DNA of 64,000 nt, from contig NZ_CP088247.1 in the NCBI RefSeq assembly GCF_021117295.1, positions 3,983,001-4,047,000 on the forward strand. Reading direction: 5' to 3'. The notes under the pieces were generated by a model. The model made no database searches. It was not told the DNA's origin and saw only the letters and a list, made by a program, of their open reading frames with translations. The DNA comes from Methylorubrum sp. B1-46. Its GTDB lineage: Bacteria > Pseudomonadota > Alphaproteobacteria > Rhizobiales > Beijerinckiaceae. Both the position numbers and the translations under genes were made by a program. The stretch's first letter is position 1; each line of letters opens with the position of its first letter. Below are positions 44,374 through 53,725 of this stretch, piece after piece.

Positions 44374-46268
44374 CGGCCCGCCTCCACCGCCTGGAGCAGC
44401 AATTCGGCCACGTCGCGGATCTCCGCCTTGCGGTCGGTCACGCCCTCCAGCATCGCCGTGCAGGAGGGGCAGGCCACCGCCACGATGCCGGCACCGGTCT
44501 CGGCGGCCTGGGCCATGCGGATGTCGGGAATGCGGCGCTCGCCCGGCACGTCGCTCACCGGCGCGCCGCCGCCGCCGCCGCAGCACATCGCCCGGCGCCC
44601 GGAACGGGCCATCTCGCTGCGGGCGACGCCGATCGCGTCGAGCACGGCGCGGGGCGCCTCGGTCTCCCCATTGTAGCGGGCGAGGTAGCAGGGGTCGTGG
44701 TAGGTGACCGAGAGGTCCGGCAGGCGGCCGGGATTGAGCTTTCCGGCCCGGATCAGCTCCAGCAGGAAGGCGGTGTGATGCACCACCGTGTAGCGCCCGC
44801 CGAAGGCCGGGTACTCGTTGCGCAGGGCGTGCAGCGCGTGCGGGTCGGCGGTGACGATCCGCGCGAAGCGGTATTTTGAGAGCGTCGCGATGTTCTCCCG
44901 CGCCAGCGCCTGGAAGGTCGCCTCGTCGCCAAGCCGGCGGGCGAGGTCGCCGGTGTCGCGCTCCTCCGGCCCCAGCACCGCGAAATCGACGCCCGCCTCG
45001 CGCAGGAGCCGCACCAGGGCGCGCAAGGAGCGGCCGTAGCGCAGGTCGTAGGCGCCCTCGCCGAGCCAGAGCAGGATCTCGGCCCCGCCCCGATCGGCGA
45101 TGCGCGGCAGCTCAACACCGGCGGCGAAGTCGGTGCGCGAGGCCAGCGGCCGGCCGCCGGGATCGCCGGCCTGGCGCAGTTCCGTCACCGGCACGACCGC
45201 CTTCTCGGGCAGCCCCCCCCGCTCCAGCGTTTCGTGCCGACGTAAGGACACCACCGCATCGACATGCTCGATCATCATCGGGCATTCCTCGACGCAGGCG
45301 CGGCAGGTGGTGCAGGACCACAGGGTGTCGGGATGGATGCGCGCGTCCGGGCCGATCAGCCGGGCCAGCGCCCCGCGCTCGCCTTGCCCCGCCCGGCCAC
45401 CGGGATAGGGGTTGCCGGCGTAAGCCGGTTCGGCGGGCGAGAGGCCGGCGACGAGATCCTGGATCAGCTTCTTCGGGTTCAGCGGCTGTCCGGCGGCGAA
45501 GGCCGGGCAGGCGATCTCGCAACGCCCGCAGCTGACGCAGGCGTCGTAGGACAGGAGCCGGTTCCAGGTGAAGTCGGCCGGCATCTCCGAGCCGAGCCGG
45601 GGCGCATCGAGGTCGAGGGGCTGGAGCGCGGTGTCGGGGCGGCCTTCGAACCGGCCGGGCCGGGGATGGGCGACGAGGTGGAGCGCGCCGGCGGCCGCGT
45701 GGCGCATCGGCCCGTGTCGCACCTCGAAGGCGAGGCCGAGTCCGCCGGCCGCGGCGAGCGCGAGGGCGACGGAACCGAACACGCCCCCGCCGCCGAAGGC
45801 CAGCAGCAGCGCGGTGATCGTGCCGCCGATGGCGTAGGCGAGGAGCAGGAACGGCAGGATCTGGAAGCGGCCGGCGGAGAGACGCTTCTGCTTGGCCGGA
45901 TAGCGCCGGGCGCCGACGAGCAGCGAGCCGATCGCGGTCACTCCGAAGGCCAAAGCCACGAGAAACCAGTAGGGCCGGAAGTCGGCGAGCGGCGGCAGGA
46001 TCGCCAACGCAGTCAGGATCGAGGACGCGAGCAGGCCGCCGGCGACGACGGCGTGCATGCGCGAGGCGTAAGGATCGCGCGCCACGACGTGGTGGACATC
46101 GACGAGGTAGCGCCGGGGCAGCTTGGCGAGCCCGTCGAGCCACGCCACCGGCGCCGCCGTGCCGACGCGCCAAAGGGCGGCCCGGCGCGAGACCTGGACG
46201 AGGGCGAGCGCCGCCATCAGCCAGACGAGGCCGGGAAACACCAGGGTCAGGGGGGCGGCGCTGGTCAT
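44370..46268 (-). CDS. dgcB: Dimethylglycine catabolism iron-sulfur oxidoreductase DgcB
   Basis: This 632-residue membrane-associated protein has several N-terminal hydrophobic helices (LVFPGLVWLMAALALVQV, AVVAGGLLASSILTALAIL, FLVALAFGVTAIGSLLV). Two 4Fe-4S motifs follow (CVSCGRCEIACP and CTTCRACVEECP). Two CCG-type cysteine-rich domains come last (DPCYLARYNG...CCGGGGGAP). It is homologous to Pseudomonas DgcB and likely passes electrons from DgcA/ETF to quinone. Start ATG at 46268. Confidence 0.92.
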   Translation of the reverse strand: MTSAAPLTLVFPGLVWLMAALALVQVSRRAALWRVGTAAPVAWLDGLAKLPRRYLVDVHHVVARDPYASRMHAVVAGGLLASSILTALAILPPLADFRPYWFLVALAFGVTAIGSLLVGARRYPAKQKRLSAGRFQILPFLLLAYAIGGTITALLLAFGGGGVFGSVALALAAAGGLGLAFEVRHGPMRHAAAGALHLVAHPRPGRFEGRPDTALQPLDLDAPRLGSEMPADFTWNRLLSYDACVSCGRCEIACPAFAAGQPLNPKKLIQDLVAGLSPAEPAYAGNPYPGGRAGQGERGALARLIGPDARIHPDTLWSCTTCRACVEECPMMIEHVDAVVSLRRHETLERGGLPEKAVVPVTELRQAGDPGGRPLASRTDFAAGVELPRIADRGGAEILLWLGEGAYDLRYGRSLRALVRLLREAGVDFAVLGPEERDTGDLARRLGDEATFQALARENIATLSKYRFARIVTADPHALHALRNEYPAFGGRYTVVHHTAFLLELIRAGKLNPGRLPDLSVTYHDPCYLARYNGETEAPRAVLDAIGVARSEMARSGRRAMCCGGGGGAPVSDVPGERRIPDIRMAQAAETGAGIVAVACPSCTAMLEGVTDRKAEIRDVAELLLQAVEAGR

Positions 46269-46359
46269 GACGGTGAGCCTAAAGGCTGGGCAACAGCACG
46301 AACCCTCCCCCTCTGCGGGGGAGGGAGGGGGCGGCGACGCGGCTAGCGCCCCACCCGGA

Positions 46360-48402
46360 TCAGATGTCCTTGCACAGCCGCAGGGCGTCGTAGATCGCCG
46401 CGTGGATGTTGCGGCCCGAGACCGCGTCGCCGATGCGGTAGAGCGCGTAGCCCTGTGACAGGTCGTAGGGCTGCGGCTCGCCGCGCAGGACCGCGTCCTG
46501 ATCGGTCTGACCCCGGTTGACCGAGGCCTCCTTCAAGCCATGGTAGAGCCGGTCCACCGGCAGCGTGCCGTGATCGACGACGATGCGGTCGACGAGGCGC
46601 TCCTCCTCGGCATCGGTCATGGTGTTGCGCAAAGCCGCGACGAAGCGGTTGCCCTCCGGATAGATCTCGATCAGCTCCATGTTCGGGCTCATCACCACGC
46701 CGAGCTTGTACAATTCGCGCAAGTGGATCGGCTGGTTGGTGGTGCCGACTTCCTCCGCGACCATGCGGTCGTGGGTGGCGATCTCGACGAGGCAGCCGCG
46801 CTTGGCCAGTTGCTCGGCCACCGACGAGGCGTTGTGCTGGCCCATCTCGTCGTAGAGCAGGACTGAGCCGGTCGGCTCGACCGCACCGGTCAGCACCTCG
46901 GTGGTGGTGACGGCGTACTGCTCGGCGCCCTTGGCGTGGCCGCGGAAGGGCGTGCCGCCGGTGGCCACGATCACCACGTCGGGCTTTTCCGCCAGCACGG
47001 CCTCTTCGGTCGCCTCGGTGTTGAGGCGCAGATCGACGCCGAGCTTGGTCACCTGCGACACCAGCCAGCGGGTGATGCCCGACATCGCCTCGCGCCAGCC
47101 GGCCTTGGCCGCGATCGAGATCTGGCCGCCGGCCTGCCCGCTCTTCTCGAACAGCACCACCGAATGGCCGCGCTCGGCGCAGACGCGGGCTGCCTCGAGC
47201 CCACCGGGACCGGCGCCGATCACCACGACGCGGCGGCGCAGGTCCGCCCGGCGGATCTCGTGCGGCATGCTCGCCTCGCGGCCGGTGGCAGCGTTCTGGA
47301 TGCAGAGTGCGTCGCCACCGACATAGATCCGGTCGATGCAGTAGCCCGCACCCACACACTGGCGGATGTCGTCGGCGCGACCCTCGGACAGCTTCTTGAC
47401 GAGGTGCGGATCGGCGATGTGGGCGCGCGTCATCGCCACCATGTCGATATGGCCCTCGGCCACCGCGCGGGCAGCGGTGGCGAGATCGGTGACGCGCTGG
47501 GCGTGGAACACCGGCACGTCGACCTCGCGCTTGATCGCGCTCGGCAGGAACAGAAACGGCGCCACCGGGAAGGACATGTTCGGCAGCGAGATCGCGTGGG
47601 CGATGTGGTCGCGCGCCTGGCCGCCGAGGATGTTGAGGAAGTCCACGAGCCCGCGCTTGGCGTACTCGGTGGCGATCGTCAGGCAATCTTCCTGGCTGAG
47701 GCCGTCAGCGATCATCTCGTCGCCGGACATGCGGATGCCGATGACGTAGTCGTCGCCGGCTTCCGCGCGCATCGCCTCCAGCACCTCGATGCCGAAGCGC
47801 ATCCGGTTCTCCAGGCTGCCGCCGTACCGGTCGGTGCGTTGGTTGACGGAGGGCGACCAGAACTGGTCGATCAGGTGGCCATGAGCGGCCGAGACCTCGC
47901 AGCCGTCGAGGCCGCCCTCGCGGCAGCGGCGCGCGGCCTGGGCGAAGCTCTTGACGATGCGGGCGATGTCCTCCTCTTCCATCTCCTTCGGGATGGTGCG
48001 GGAGGCGGGCTCGCGCCGGGGGGAGGGCGAGACGGTGGGGAGCCAGTGCTCGGTGTCCCACTTGGTGCGCCGGCCCATATGGGTGAGCTGAATCATCAGC
48101 TTGCCGCCATGCGCGTGCACCCGGTCGGAGAATTGCTGGAAGAACGGGATCACCGAATCGTCGGCGACCGAGATCTGGTTCCAGGGCGCGGCGGGGCTGT
48201 CGACGGCCACCGACGACGAGCCGCCGAACATGGTGAGCCCGATGCCGCCCTTGGCCTTCTCGGCATGGTAGAGCTGGTAGCGCTCCTGCGGCTTGCCGTC
48301 CTTCCCGTAGCCGGGGGCGTGGCTCGTGGACATCACCCGGTTGCGGATGGTGAGGCCCTTGATGGTGAGCGGCTTCAGCAGCGCGTCGGCATTGGCGATC
48401 AC
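46360..48402 (-). CDS. dgcA: Dimethylglycine demethylase DgcA (Old Yellow Enzyme-type)
   Basis: This 680-residue two-domain flavoprotein has an N-terminal FMN TIM barrel (LKPLTIKGLTIRNRVMSTSH; MIQLTHMGRRTKWDTEHW; VSAAHGHLIDQFWSPSVNQR). A linker carries iron-sulfur cysteines (CVGAGYCIDRIYVGGDALC). The C-terminal FAD/NAD domain (VVVIGAGPGGLEAARVCAER) completes it. It removes one methyl group from dimethylglycine to give sarcosine. A GTG at 48402 with CGGGAG upstream gives the normal start. Confidence 0.93.
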   Translation of the reverse strand: MIANADALLKPLTIKGLTIRNRVMSTSHAPGYGKDGKPQERYQLYHAEKAKGGIGLTMFGGSSSVAVDSPAAPWNQISVADDSVIPFFQQFSDRVHAHGGKLMIQLTHMGRRTKWDTEHWLPTVSPSPRREPASRTIPKEMEEEDIARIVKSFAQAARRCREGGLDGCEVSAAHGHLIDQFWSPSVNQRTDRYGGSLENRMRFGIEVLEAMRAEAGDDYVIGIRMSGDEMIADGLSQEDCLTIATEYAKRGLVDFLNILGGQARDHIAHAISLPNMSFPVAPFLFLPSAIKREVDVPVFHAQRVTDLATAARAVAEGHIDMVAMTRAHIADPHLVKKLSEGRADDIRQCVGAGYCIDRIYVGGDALCIQNAATGREASMPHEIRRADLRRRVVVIGAGPGGLEAARVCAERGHSVVLFEKSGQAGGQISIAAKAGWREAMSGITRWLVSQVTKLGVDLRLNTEATEEAVLAEKPDVVIVATGGTPFRGHAKGAEQYAVTTTEVLTGAVEPTGSVLLYDEMGQHNASSVAEQLAKRGCLVEIATHDRMVAEEVGTTNQPIHLRELYKLGVVMSPNMELIEIYPEGNRFVAALRNTMTDAEEERLVDRIVVDHGTLPVDRLYHGLKEASVNRGQTDQDAVLRGEPQPYDLSQGYALYRIGDAVSGRNIHAAIYDALRLCKDI

Positions 48403-48476
48403 GGGACGACTCCCGAAGGCAATGGGGGAGACTTGGGGACGCTGACGGCACCGGCCGCCGCGGCGGCCGGGGTTTC

Positions 48477-49604
48477 TCAGCGTTCGACGACGAGGTCGCT
48501 CGTCGGCTTGGAGCAGCACAGCAGCGCCATGCCGGCATCGATCTCGCGCTGGCGGATGCCGCCGGCATGGGTCATGGCGACGGTGCCGGAGGTGAGCTTC
48601 GACTTGCAGGTGCCGCACAGGCCCTTGGCGCAGGACGAGGGCAGGCGGATGCCGGCCTTGCGGGCGGCGTCGAGCACCGTCTCGTTCTCGGGGCATTCGA
48701 GCACCCGGCGGGTCTTGGCGAACTCCACCCGGAAGGTGCGCACGCCCTCCGTGGGGGCGGCCTCGGCGTCGAGTTCCTGAGCCGCCTCCGCTGCCGCCGC
48801 CTGCTCGGCCTCGGGCAATTCACCGAAGTCGAAGCTCTCCTGATGGTGCCGGGCCATGTCGAAGCCGGCATCCTTCAGCATGGCCCGCACCACGTCCATG
48901 TAGGGCTTGGGGCCGCAGACGAAGACCTCACGCTCGAGGAAGTCCGGCACCGCCTGGCGGAGGATGTCGAGCGAGAGCCGGCCCTTCGGACCTGCCCAGG
49001 TCTCGTTCGGCGCATCGGTCTCGCAGACCGCGTGGAAGCGGAAGGCGGGATCGAGCCGGGCGATCGTCTCCAGTTCGCCCCGGAACACGATGTCGGCGGG
49101 CGAGCGGGCGGAGTGGACAAAGGCCACGTCGCGAGCCTCGCCCAGATCGTGGAAGGTGCGCGCCATCGACATCATCGGCGTGACACCGCTGCCGCCCGAC
49201 AGGAGCAGGTACTTTTTCGCCGGATGGGTGAAGCAGGAGAACTCGCCCATCGGACCGAGCGCCCGCACCGTGTCGCCGGGCTTCAGGTTGTCGTGCAGCC
49301 AGTTCGAGACCGGGCCGCCGGGCACGCGCTTGACCGTGAACGAGACGGTGTTCGGTCGGGTCGGCGCCGACGAGATGGTGTAGCAGCGATGGATCGTCTC
49401 GCCGCCGACCTCGAAGGAGAAGGTCAGGAACTGGCCCGGCGCGTAGGCGAAAAGCCGGGGCTCCTTCGGGGCCAGCACGAAGGTCTTCACGTCGTGCGTC
49501 TCGTCGCGCACCGCGAGGCAGACCAAGCTGTCGTCGGCCTCCGCATCCCAGGGCGCGGAGGCCGCGAGCCGCGCGGCGGCCGGTTCGGAGGAGGCCGACG
49601 TCAC
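48477..49604 (-). CDS. gbcB: Glycine betaine monooxygenase reductase subunit GbcB
   Basis: This 375-residue reductase has an FAD-binding domain (RCYTISSAPT), an NAD domain (YLLLSGGSGVTPMMSMA; VFVCGPKPYMDVV) and a C-terminal plant-type 2Fe-2S domain (CAKGLCGTCKSKLTSG plus a later CC). It supplies electrons from NADH to the Rieske oxygenase GbcA, whose gene ends 4 bases upstream. An alanine/glutamate-rich linker (about 270-290) joins reductase and ferredoxin. Confidence 0.93.
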   Translation of the reverse strand: MTSASSEPAAARLAASAPWDAEADDSLVCLAVRDETHDVKTFVLAPKEPRLFAYAPGQFLTFSFEVGGETIHRCYTISSAPTRPNTVSFTVKRVPGGPVSNWLHDNLKPGDTVRALGPMGEFSCFTHPAKKYLLLSGGSGVTPMMSMARTFHDLGEARDVAFVHSARSPADIVFRGELETIARLDPAFRFHAVCETDAPNETWAGPKGRLSLDILRQAVPDFLEREVFVCGPKPYMDVVRAMLKDAGFDMARHHQESFDFGELPEAEQAAAAEAAQELDAEAAPTEGVRTFRVEFAKTRRVLECPENETVLDAARKAGIRLPSSCAKGLCGTCKSKLTSGTVAMTHAGGIRQREIDAGMALLCCSKPTSDLVVER

Positions 49605-49607
49605 GGC

Positions 49608-50867
49608 TCAGCGCCCCAGATGCGCGGCCATGCGGCCGACATACCAGTTGCAGAACTTCTCCACGAGCATCTCGGTGTGCGGCGAGTAGGGGCCGGGCTC
49701 ATAGGCCGGGCTCGCCACGCCCTGCTGGCAGATGCCGACGAGCTCGCTGTCCTGGTCGTTGGTGGCCTCCCAGACGCCGGTGAGGTTGGCGAGGTCGTAA
49801 TCGACGCCCTCGACCGCATCCTTGTGGACGAGCCACTTGGTGCGCAGGAGCGAGCGCTCGGCGTCGAGCGGCAGCACCGAGAAGGTGACAATGTGATCAC
49901 CGAGGAAGTGGTGCCAGGAATTCGGCTGCGTCCAGACGGAGAGGCCGCCGAGCTTGGCGTTGGTGAAGTTGCCGAGCAGCCGCTTGCAGGCGGCCTTGGT
50001 GTCGAGCGTGTGGGACTCGCCCTCGCCGTCGAGCGGCAGGCGCTCGGTGCGGAAGCCCGTCACCATCGTGTCGAGCTCCTCGATCTCCTTCGAGGGCAGC
50101 CCTTCGATTTCCCACTCCTCGTGGCGCGTCTTGAGCAGGCAGCCGTAGCGCTCCGCGTTGACGCGGTCGTGCTCGTCCATCTCCTCCGGCGCGAAGCCGA
50201 AGCCGTAGGCGAAGAGCGGCACGGTCAGCTCGGGATGGTTGGCGCCGCAGTGATAGCACTCGCGGTTGTTCTCCATCGTGAGCTTCCAGTTGCCGGGCTC
50301 GATGATGTCCTTCTGGAAGGCGACCTTGGTCTCGCGCACGTTGTGCGGCTCGATGTAGGGCCCGAGGCGCGCGGCCATCTCGTCGAAATCGGCCGGAGGC
50401 TCGTCGGCGAGGCAGATGAACAGCAGTCCCGCCAGCGAACGGACATGCACCGGCTTGAGGCCGTGGCACTCCTTCTTGAAGTCCGGGCCCATATGCTCGG
50501 CGTGGATGAGGTTGCCTTCGAGGTTGTAGGTCCAGGAATGATAGCGGCAGACGAGGTTGCCGACCGTGGACTTCTCCTCGTGGACGAGGCGGGCGCCGCG
50601 GTGGCGGCAAACGTTGTGGAAGGCGCGGATCTCGTTGTCGTCGTCGCGCACGATCGCGACCGAGGTCTTGCCGATCTCGACGACCATCACGTCGCCGGCC
50701 TCCGGCACGTCGGGCTCGACGCCGACATAGATCCAGTGGCGGCCGAAGATGACCTCCATGTCGGCCTCGAACACCTCGGGGCTGAGGTAGAACGGGGCCG
50801 CGAGGGTGTAGCCGGGGCGGCGCTCGCGCAGCAGGCGCTGAAGCGGGGTCGGCGTCACATCGAGCAT
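49608..50867 (-). CDS. gbcA: Glycine betaine monooxygenase Rieske subunit GbcA
   Basis: This 419-residue ring-hydroxylating-type oxygenase removes a methyl group from betaine to give dimethylglycine and formaldehyde. The Rieske ligands are CRHRGARLVHEE and CRYHSWTY. The mononuclear iron site is in NNRECYHCGANHPEL with a distal aspartate. I chose the ATG at 50867 (MLDVTPTPLQRLL), eight bases after GGGAGG; a longer frame to 50933 lacks support. First gene of the gbcAB-dgcAB-etfAB operon. Confidence 0.95.
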   Translation of the reverse strand: MLDVTPTPLQRLLRERRPGYTLAAPFYLSPEVFEADMEVIFGRHWIYVGVEPDVPEAGDVMVVEIGKTSVAIVRDDDNEIRAFHNVCRHRGARLVHEEKSTVGNLVCRYHSWTYNLEGNLIHAEHMGPDFKKECHGLKPVHVRSLAGLLFICLADEPPADFDEMAARLGPYIEPHNVRETKVAFQKDIIEPGNWKLTMENNRECYHCGANHPELTVPLFAYGFGFAPEEMDEHDRVNAERYGCLLKTRHEEWEIEGLPSKEIEELDTMVTGFRTERLPLDGEGESHTLDTKAACKRLLGNFTNAKLGGLSVWTQPNSWHHFLGDHIVTFSVLPLDAERSLLRTKWLVHKDAVEGVDYDLANLTGVWEATNDQDSELVGICQQGVASPAYEPGPYSPHTEMLVEKFCNWYVGRMAAHLGR

Positions 50868-50988
50868 GGGGACCTCCCGAGCCGTATCTGGCTTTCGGGA
50901 ATTATTGTGCGACACGGGTCCGGTCGCTTCCATATCAGCGACATCCCCTTGGCAAACCGCGACGCGGGGAAACCACCGGTTCGCGGGC

Positions 50989-51795
50989 CTATCCCTGCAG
51001 GACCGCCAGCGCCTCGGCGTGCAGCTCCGGGGTCGCCGCCGCGAGCACCCGCCCGTCGGAGTGAAGGCCGAGGTCTTCGCCGTTCCAATCGGTGATGATC
51101 CCGCCCGCCGCCCGGATCACCGGAACCAGGGCCATGATGTCGTAGGGTTGCAGGCCGGTCTCGGCGATCAGGTCGCAATGGCCGGAGGCCAGCAGGCCGT
51201 AGGCGTAGCAATCGCCGCCGAAGCGGCGCAGGGCGGTTTGCGCGACGAGGCGGCGGTAGCGCGCCGCGTCGGCGCCGACGAACCCGTCGGGCGCGGTGGT
51301 GAAGAAGCGCGCCTGCGACAGGCTCCGGCAGGCGCTGGTGCGCGCGGGCTCGGCCCCGAAGCGGGCCTCCCCCGGTACGCCGGTCCAGCGCTCGCCGAGT
51401 GCGGGCATGTCGATCAGCCCGACGACCGGCGCCCCGCCGTCGAGGAAGGCGATCAGGGTGCCGAACAGCGGCAGGCCGGTGACGAAGCTCTTGGTGCCGT
51501 CGATCGGGTCGATCACCCAGACCGGACCGGTGTCGGGGCTCTTGCCGGGCTTCACGCCCATCTCCTCGCCGAAGACGCCGTGATCGGGAAACCGGGCCTC
51601 GATCAGGCCGCGCAGGCGCGCCTCGATGGCGCGGTCAGCCAGCGTCACCGGGCTCGCATCGGCCTTCGTCACGATGTCGAGCGGGGTGCGGAAATAGGCC
51701 TGCGCGATCGGGCGCGCGGCCTCGGCCAGTTCGACGGCGAAGGCGAGGATCTCTTCCGGGGCGAGCGTGCCGGTCGTGGGCGGAGGCCGGTCCAT
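50989..51795 (-). CDS. Inositol monophosphatase-family phosphatase (histidinol-phosphatase-like)
   Basis: This 268-residue magnesium-dependent phosphatase has VFGEEMG, WVIDPIDGTKSFVTGLPLFG (metal-binding D-P-I-D-G-T) and GGDCYAYGLLASGHCDLIAE. These are the HisN-type variant of the IMPase signature. Its place after two kinases suggests it acts on their phosphorylated product, but histidinol phosphate is the usual substrate for this subgroup. It ends 121 bases upstream of gbcA, same strand. Confidence 0.85.
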   Translation of the reverse strand: MDRPPPTTGTLAPEEILAFAVELAEAARPIAQAYFRTPLDIVTKADASPVTLADRAIEARLRGLIEARFPDHGVFGEEMGVKPGKSPDTGPVWVIDPIDGTKSFVTGLPLFGTLIAFLDGGAPVVGLIDMPALGERWTGVPGEARFGAEPARTSACRSLSQARFFTTAPDGFVGADAARYRRLVAQTALRRFGGDCYAYGLLASGHCDLIAETGLQPYDIMALVPVIRAAGGIITDWNGEDLGLHSDGRVLAAATPELHAEALAVLQG

Positions 51796-51798
51796 CGC

Positions 51799-52734
51799 TC
51801 ACAGCGCCTTCAGGAAGAGCGGCCAGCGCGGGTCGTTCATGATCGAGCGGGCGCGCATGTGTTTCCAGATCCCGTACTTGTAAAAATCGAAGTCGAGGGT
51901 CGAGATGCGGTTCTGCACCATTGCCCAGGTCGACCATTTCACGTCGGCGAGCGCCTTGTGCACCATCAGGCGCGCGAACAACGCCTCGTCGCAGCGGCCG
52001 AAATACTGCTCGATCAGTTCGCGATCGACGCTCTCGGGGAAGAACATCTCGCCGCTCCAGATCGCGATGTCGTAGAGCCGGTCGTTGTTAGAGGCGTACT
52101 CGAAATCGATCAAGAGGATCGAGCCGTCCTCGCCGAGAAGGAAGTTGCCCGGCATCGGATCGTTGAAGCAGGGCACGAGGTCGAGGCCCGAGGCCTCCAA
52201 GGCCGCCCGCGCCAGCCGGGTCTGGCGGGTGAGCCAGGCCTGATCGGGCGGCAGGAGGGCGCCGAGTTCGGCCGCTTGGCCGTTATGCTCGTCGATCATG
52301 TCGAACACGGTCTTGGTCAGCGGCAGGAGCGGGGCAGCGTGGAAGCGGCGGTAGACGCGCATCGCCTCCGCCCGCAGGGCCGGGTCGGCGAAGTCGCGGT
52401 TGGTCGAGGGGCGGCGCCCGTCCACGAACTCGGCGATCTCGATGCCGTGCGCGTCGAGGTCGTCGAAGGTGCGGGGGCCCAAGCCGATCCCCTCCGCCTG
52501 CCGGCTGGCGGCGCGGGCGGCGACGCGGTCGATGAACATCTCGGTGCCGCGGCCGGGCATCTTGACGAAGTAGGGATGCGGCTCGCCCTCGATCTCGACG
52601 CGCCAGTTGACGTTGCTGATCCCGCCGAGCACCGGGCGGTAGCGCGTCGGGCGCCCCTGCCAGCGCGGGACGGCGCGCAGGACCGCCTCGAAGGCGTGTT
52701 CGGCCTCCGTTGCGGCTTGACCCAGAGCGATCAT
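51799..52734 (-). CDS. Choline/ethanolamine kinase-like phosphotransferase
   Basis: This 311-residue APH/choline-kinase-fold enzyme has VLGGISNVNWRVEI, the Brenner motif CFNDPMPGNFLL (catalytic Asp and Asn) and DFEYASNNDRLYDIA (metal-binding Asp), as in choline kinases. It probably phosphorylates an amino alcohol. It begins 10 bases after the second kinase and ends 3 bases before the phosphatase; its substrate is not shown by sequence. Confidence 0.82.
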   Translation of the reverse strand: MIALGQAATEAEHAFEAVLRAVPRWQGRPTRYRPVLGGISNVNWRVEIEGEPHPYFVKMPGRGTEMFIDRVAARAASRQAEGIGLGPRTFDDLDAHGIEIAEFVDGRRPSTNRDFADPALRAEAMRVYRRFHAAPLLPLTKTVFDMIDEHNGQAAELGALLPPDQAWLTRQTRLARAALEASGLDLVPCFNDPMPGNFLLGEDGSILLIDFEYASNNDRLYDIAIWSGEMFFPESVDRELIEQYFGRCDEALFARLMVHKALADVKWSTWAMVQNRISTLDFDFYKYGIWKHMRARSIMNDPRWPLFLKAL

Positions 52735-52744
52735 GGTCCCCTCC

Positions 52745-53725
52745 TCACAACGCCCTCAGGGTTTCCTCGAAGCCCGGCCGGCCGACGCGCATCCGGCAGC
52801 GCAGGAAGCGCCAGGCGGCGTACTTGCGAAATTCGAGCCCGCGGCGCGGCGAGAGCCGATCCATGGCGAGCGCGCGCAAGGCCCAGTGCAGGTCGTCGGC
52901 GGCGGCGTAGGCGCGGGCGCGGTTGAACACGTCCGGCCGGAACGACCCCTCCGCCATCTCGATGCCGGCCTTCATCGGCGTCTCGAAGGGGCAGGCCTCG
53001 TTGAGGAAGGCGCCGAGCTGGTAGTGGGGGTCGGTGTCGCAGGCCATGTCGAAATCGACGAGCCGCAGGGCGCCGCCGGGGCCGAACAGCAGGTTGGAGG
53101 CGTGCGGGTCGGCATGGGCCGGGCGGGTGTCGGTGCCGGCGGCAGCGAGGGCTGCCTCGATCGCCTCGGCCCAATCGAACAGGAACCACGCATCGGGCGG
53201 CAGGGCGTCGCTATCCTCGCCGAGCAAGCTGCGGAGGTGGCGGATCGCCGCGAACACGCTCCAGGGCCGGCCGAAGGCTTCGCCCGCGCCGATGCAGCGG
53301 AAGGCCTCGATCACCGTGGCCATGCTGTCGGGCCGCTGCAGCGTGTCGAGGGTGGCCGGGCGCCAATCCGGGCCGAGGCCGCGGAACAGGATCGCGCCCT
53401 GATCCGCCGCGACATGCAGCGGCTCCGGCGCGAGGCCCAGCGCAGCGATCTTTTGGGCCGCGCGGAAGGCGGCAGCGGGATCGAGGAGCGTCGCGGCGCA
53501 GGGCTCGGAGACCTTGAGGAACAGGCGCGGCTCGGCGCCCGCGCTTTCCGCCACGCGGTAGGTGGTCGATTCGACCCCGTGATAGGAGGGCGAGGCGAGG
53601 CCTGGCACCGCCACCGCGTAATGCGGCACCTTTCCCCGCAACTCCGGCCGCGCGGAAAAGGCCTGGCCCAGGGCGGCCTCGGCCAGCCGCTCCGAGGCGT
53701 CCTCGGGAACCCCCAGCGCTTTCAC
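52745..53725 (-). CDS. Second APH/choline-kinase-like phosphotransferase
   Basis: This 326-residue protein has the Brenner-type motif PAHADPHASNLLFG and the metal site LVDFDMACDTDPHYQLGAFL. The N-terminal lobe (YHGVESTTYRVAESAGAEP) is diverged. It resembles the neighbouring kinase only in fold, so the two are unlikely to be a recent duplication. The start overlaps the amidase stop by four bases. Confidence 0.8.
   Translation of the reverse strand: MKALGVPEDASERLAEAALGQAFSARPELRGKVPHYAVAVPGLASPSYHGVESTTYRVAESAGAEPRLFLKVSEPCAATLLDPAAAFRAAQKIAALGLAPEPLHVAADQGAILFRGLGPDWRPATLDTLQRPDSMATVIEAFRCIGAGEAFGRPWSVFAAIRHLRSLLGEDSDALPPDAWFLFDWAEAIEAALAAAGTDTRPAHADPHASNLLFGPGGALRLVDFDMACDTDPHYQLGAFLNEACPFETPMKAGIEMAEGSFRPDVFNRARAYAAADDLHWALRALAMDRLSPRRGLEFRKYAAWRFLRCRMRVGRPGFEETLRAL

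Noticed and set aside
48567..51095. Very long plus-strand open frame (842 codons) opposite gbcB, gbcA and part of the phosphatase gene
   Set aside because: It is antisense to three well-supported genes. The product is arginine/glycine/valine-rich with no motif, a usual artefact of GC-rich third positions.
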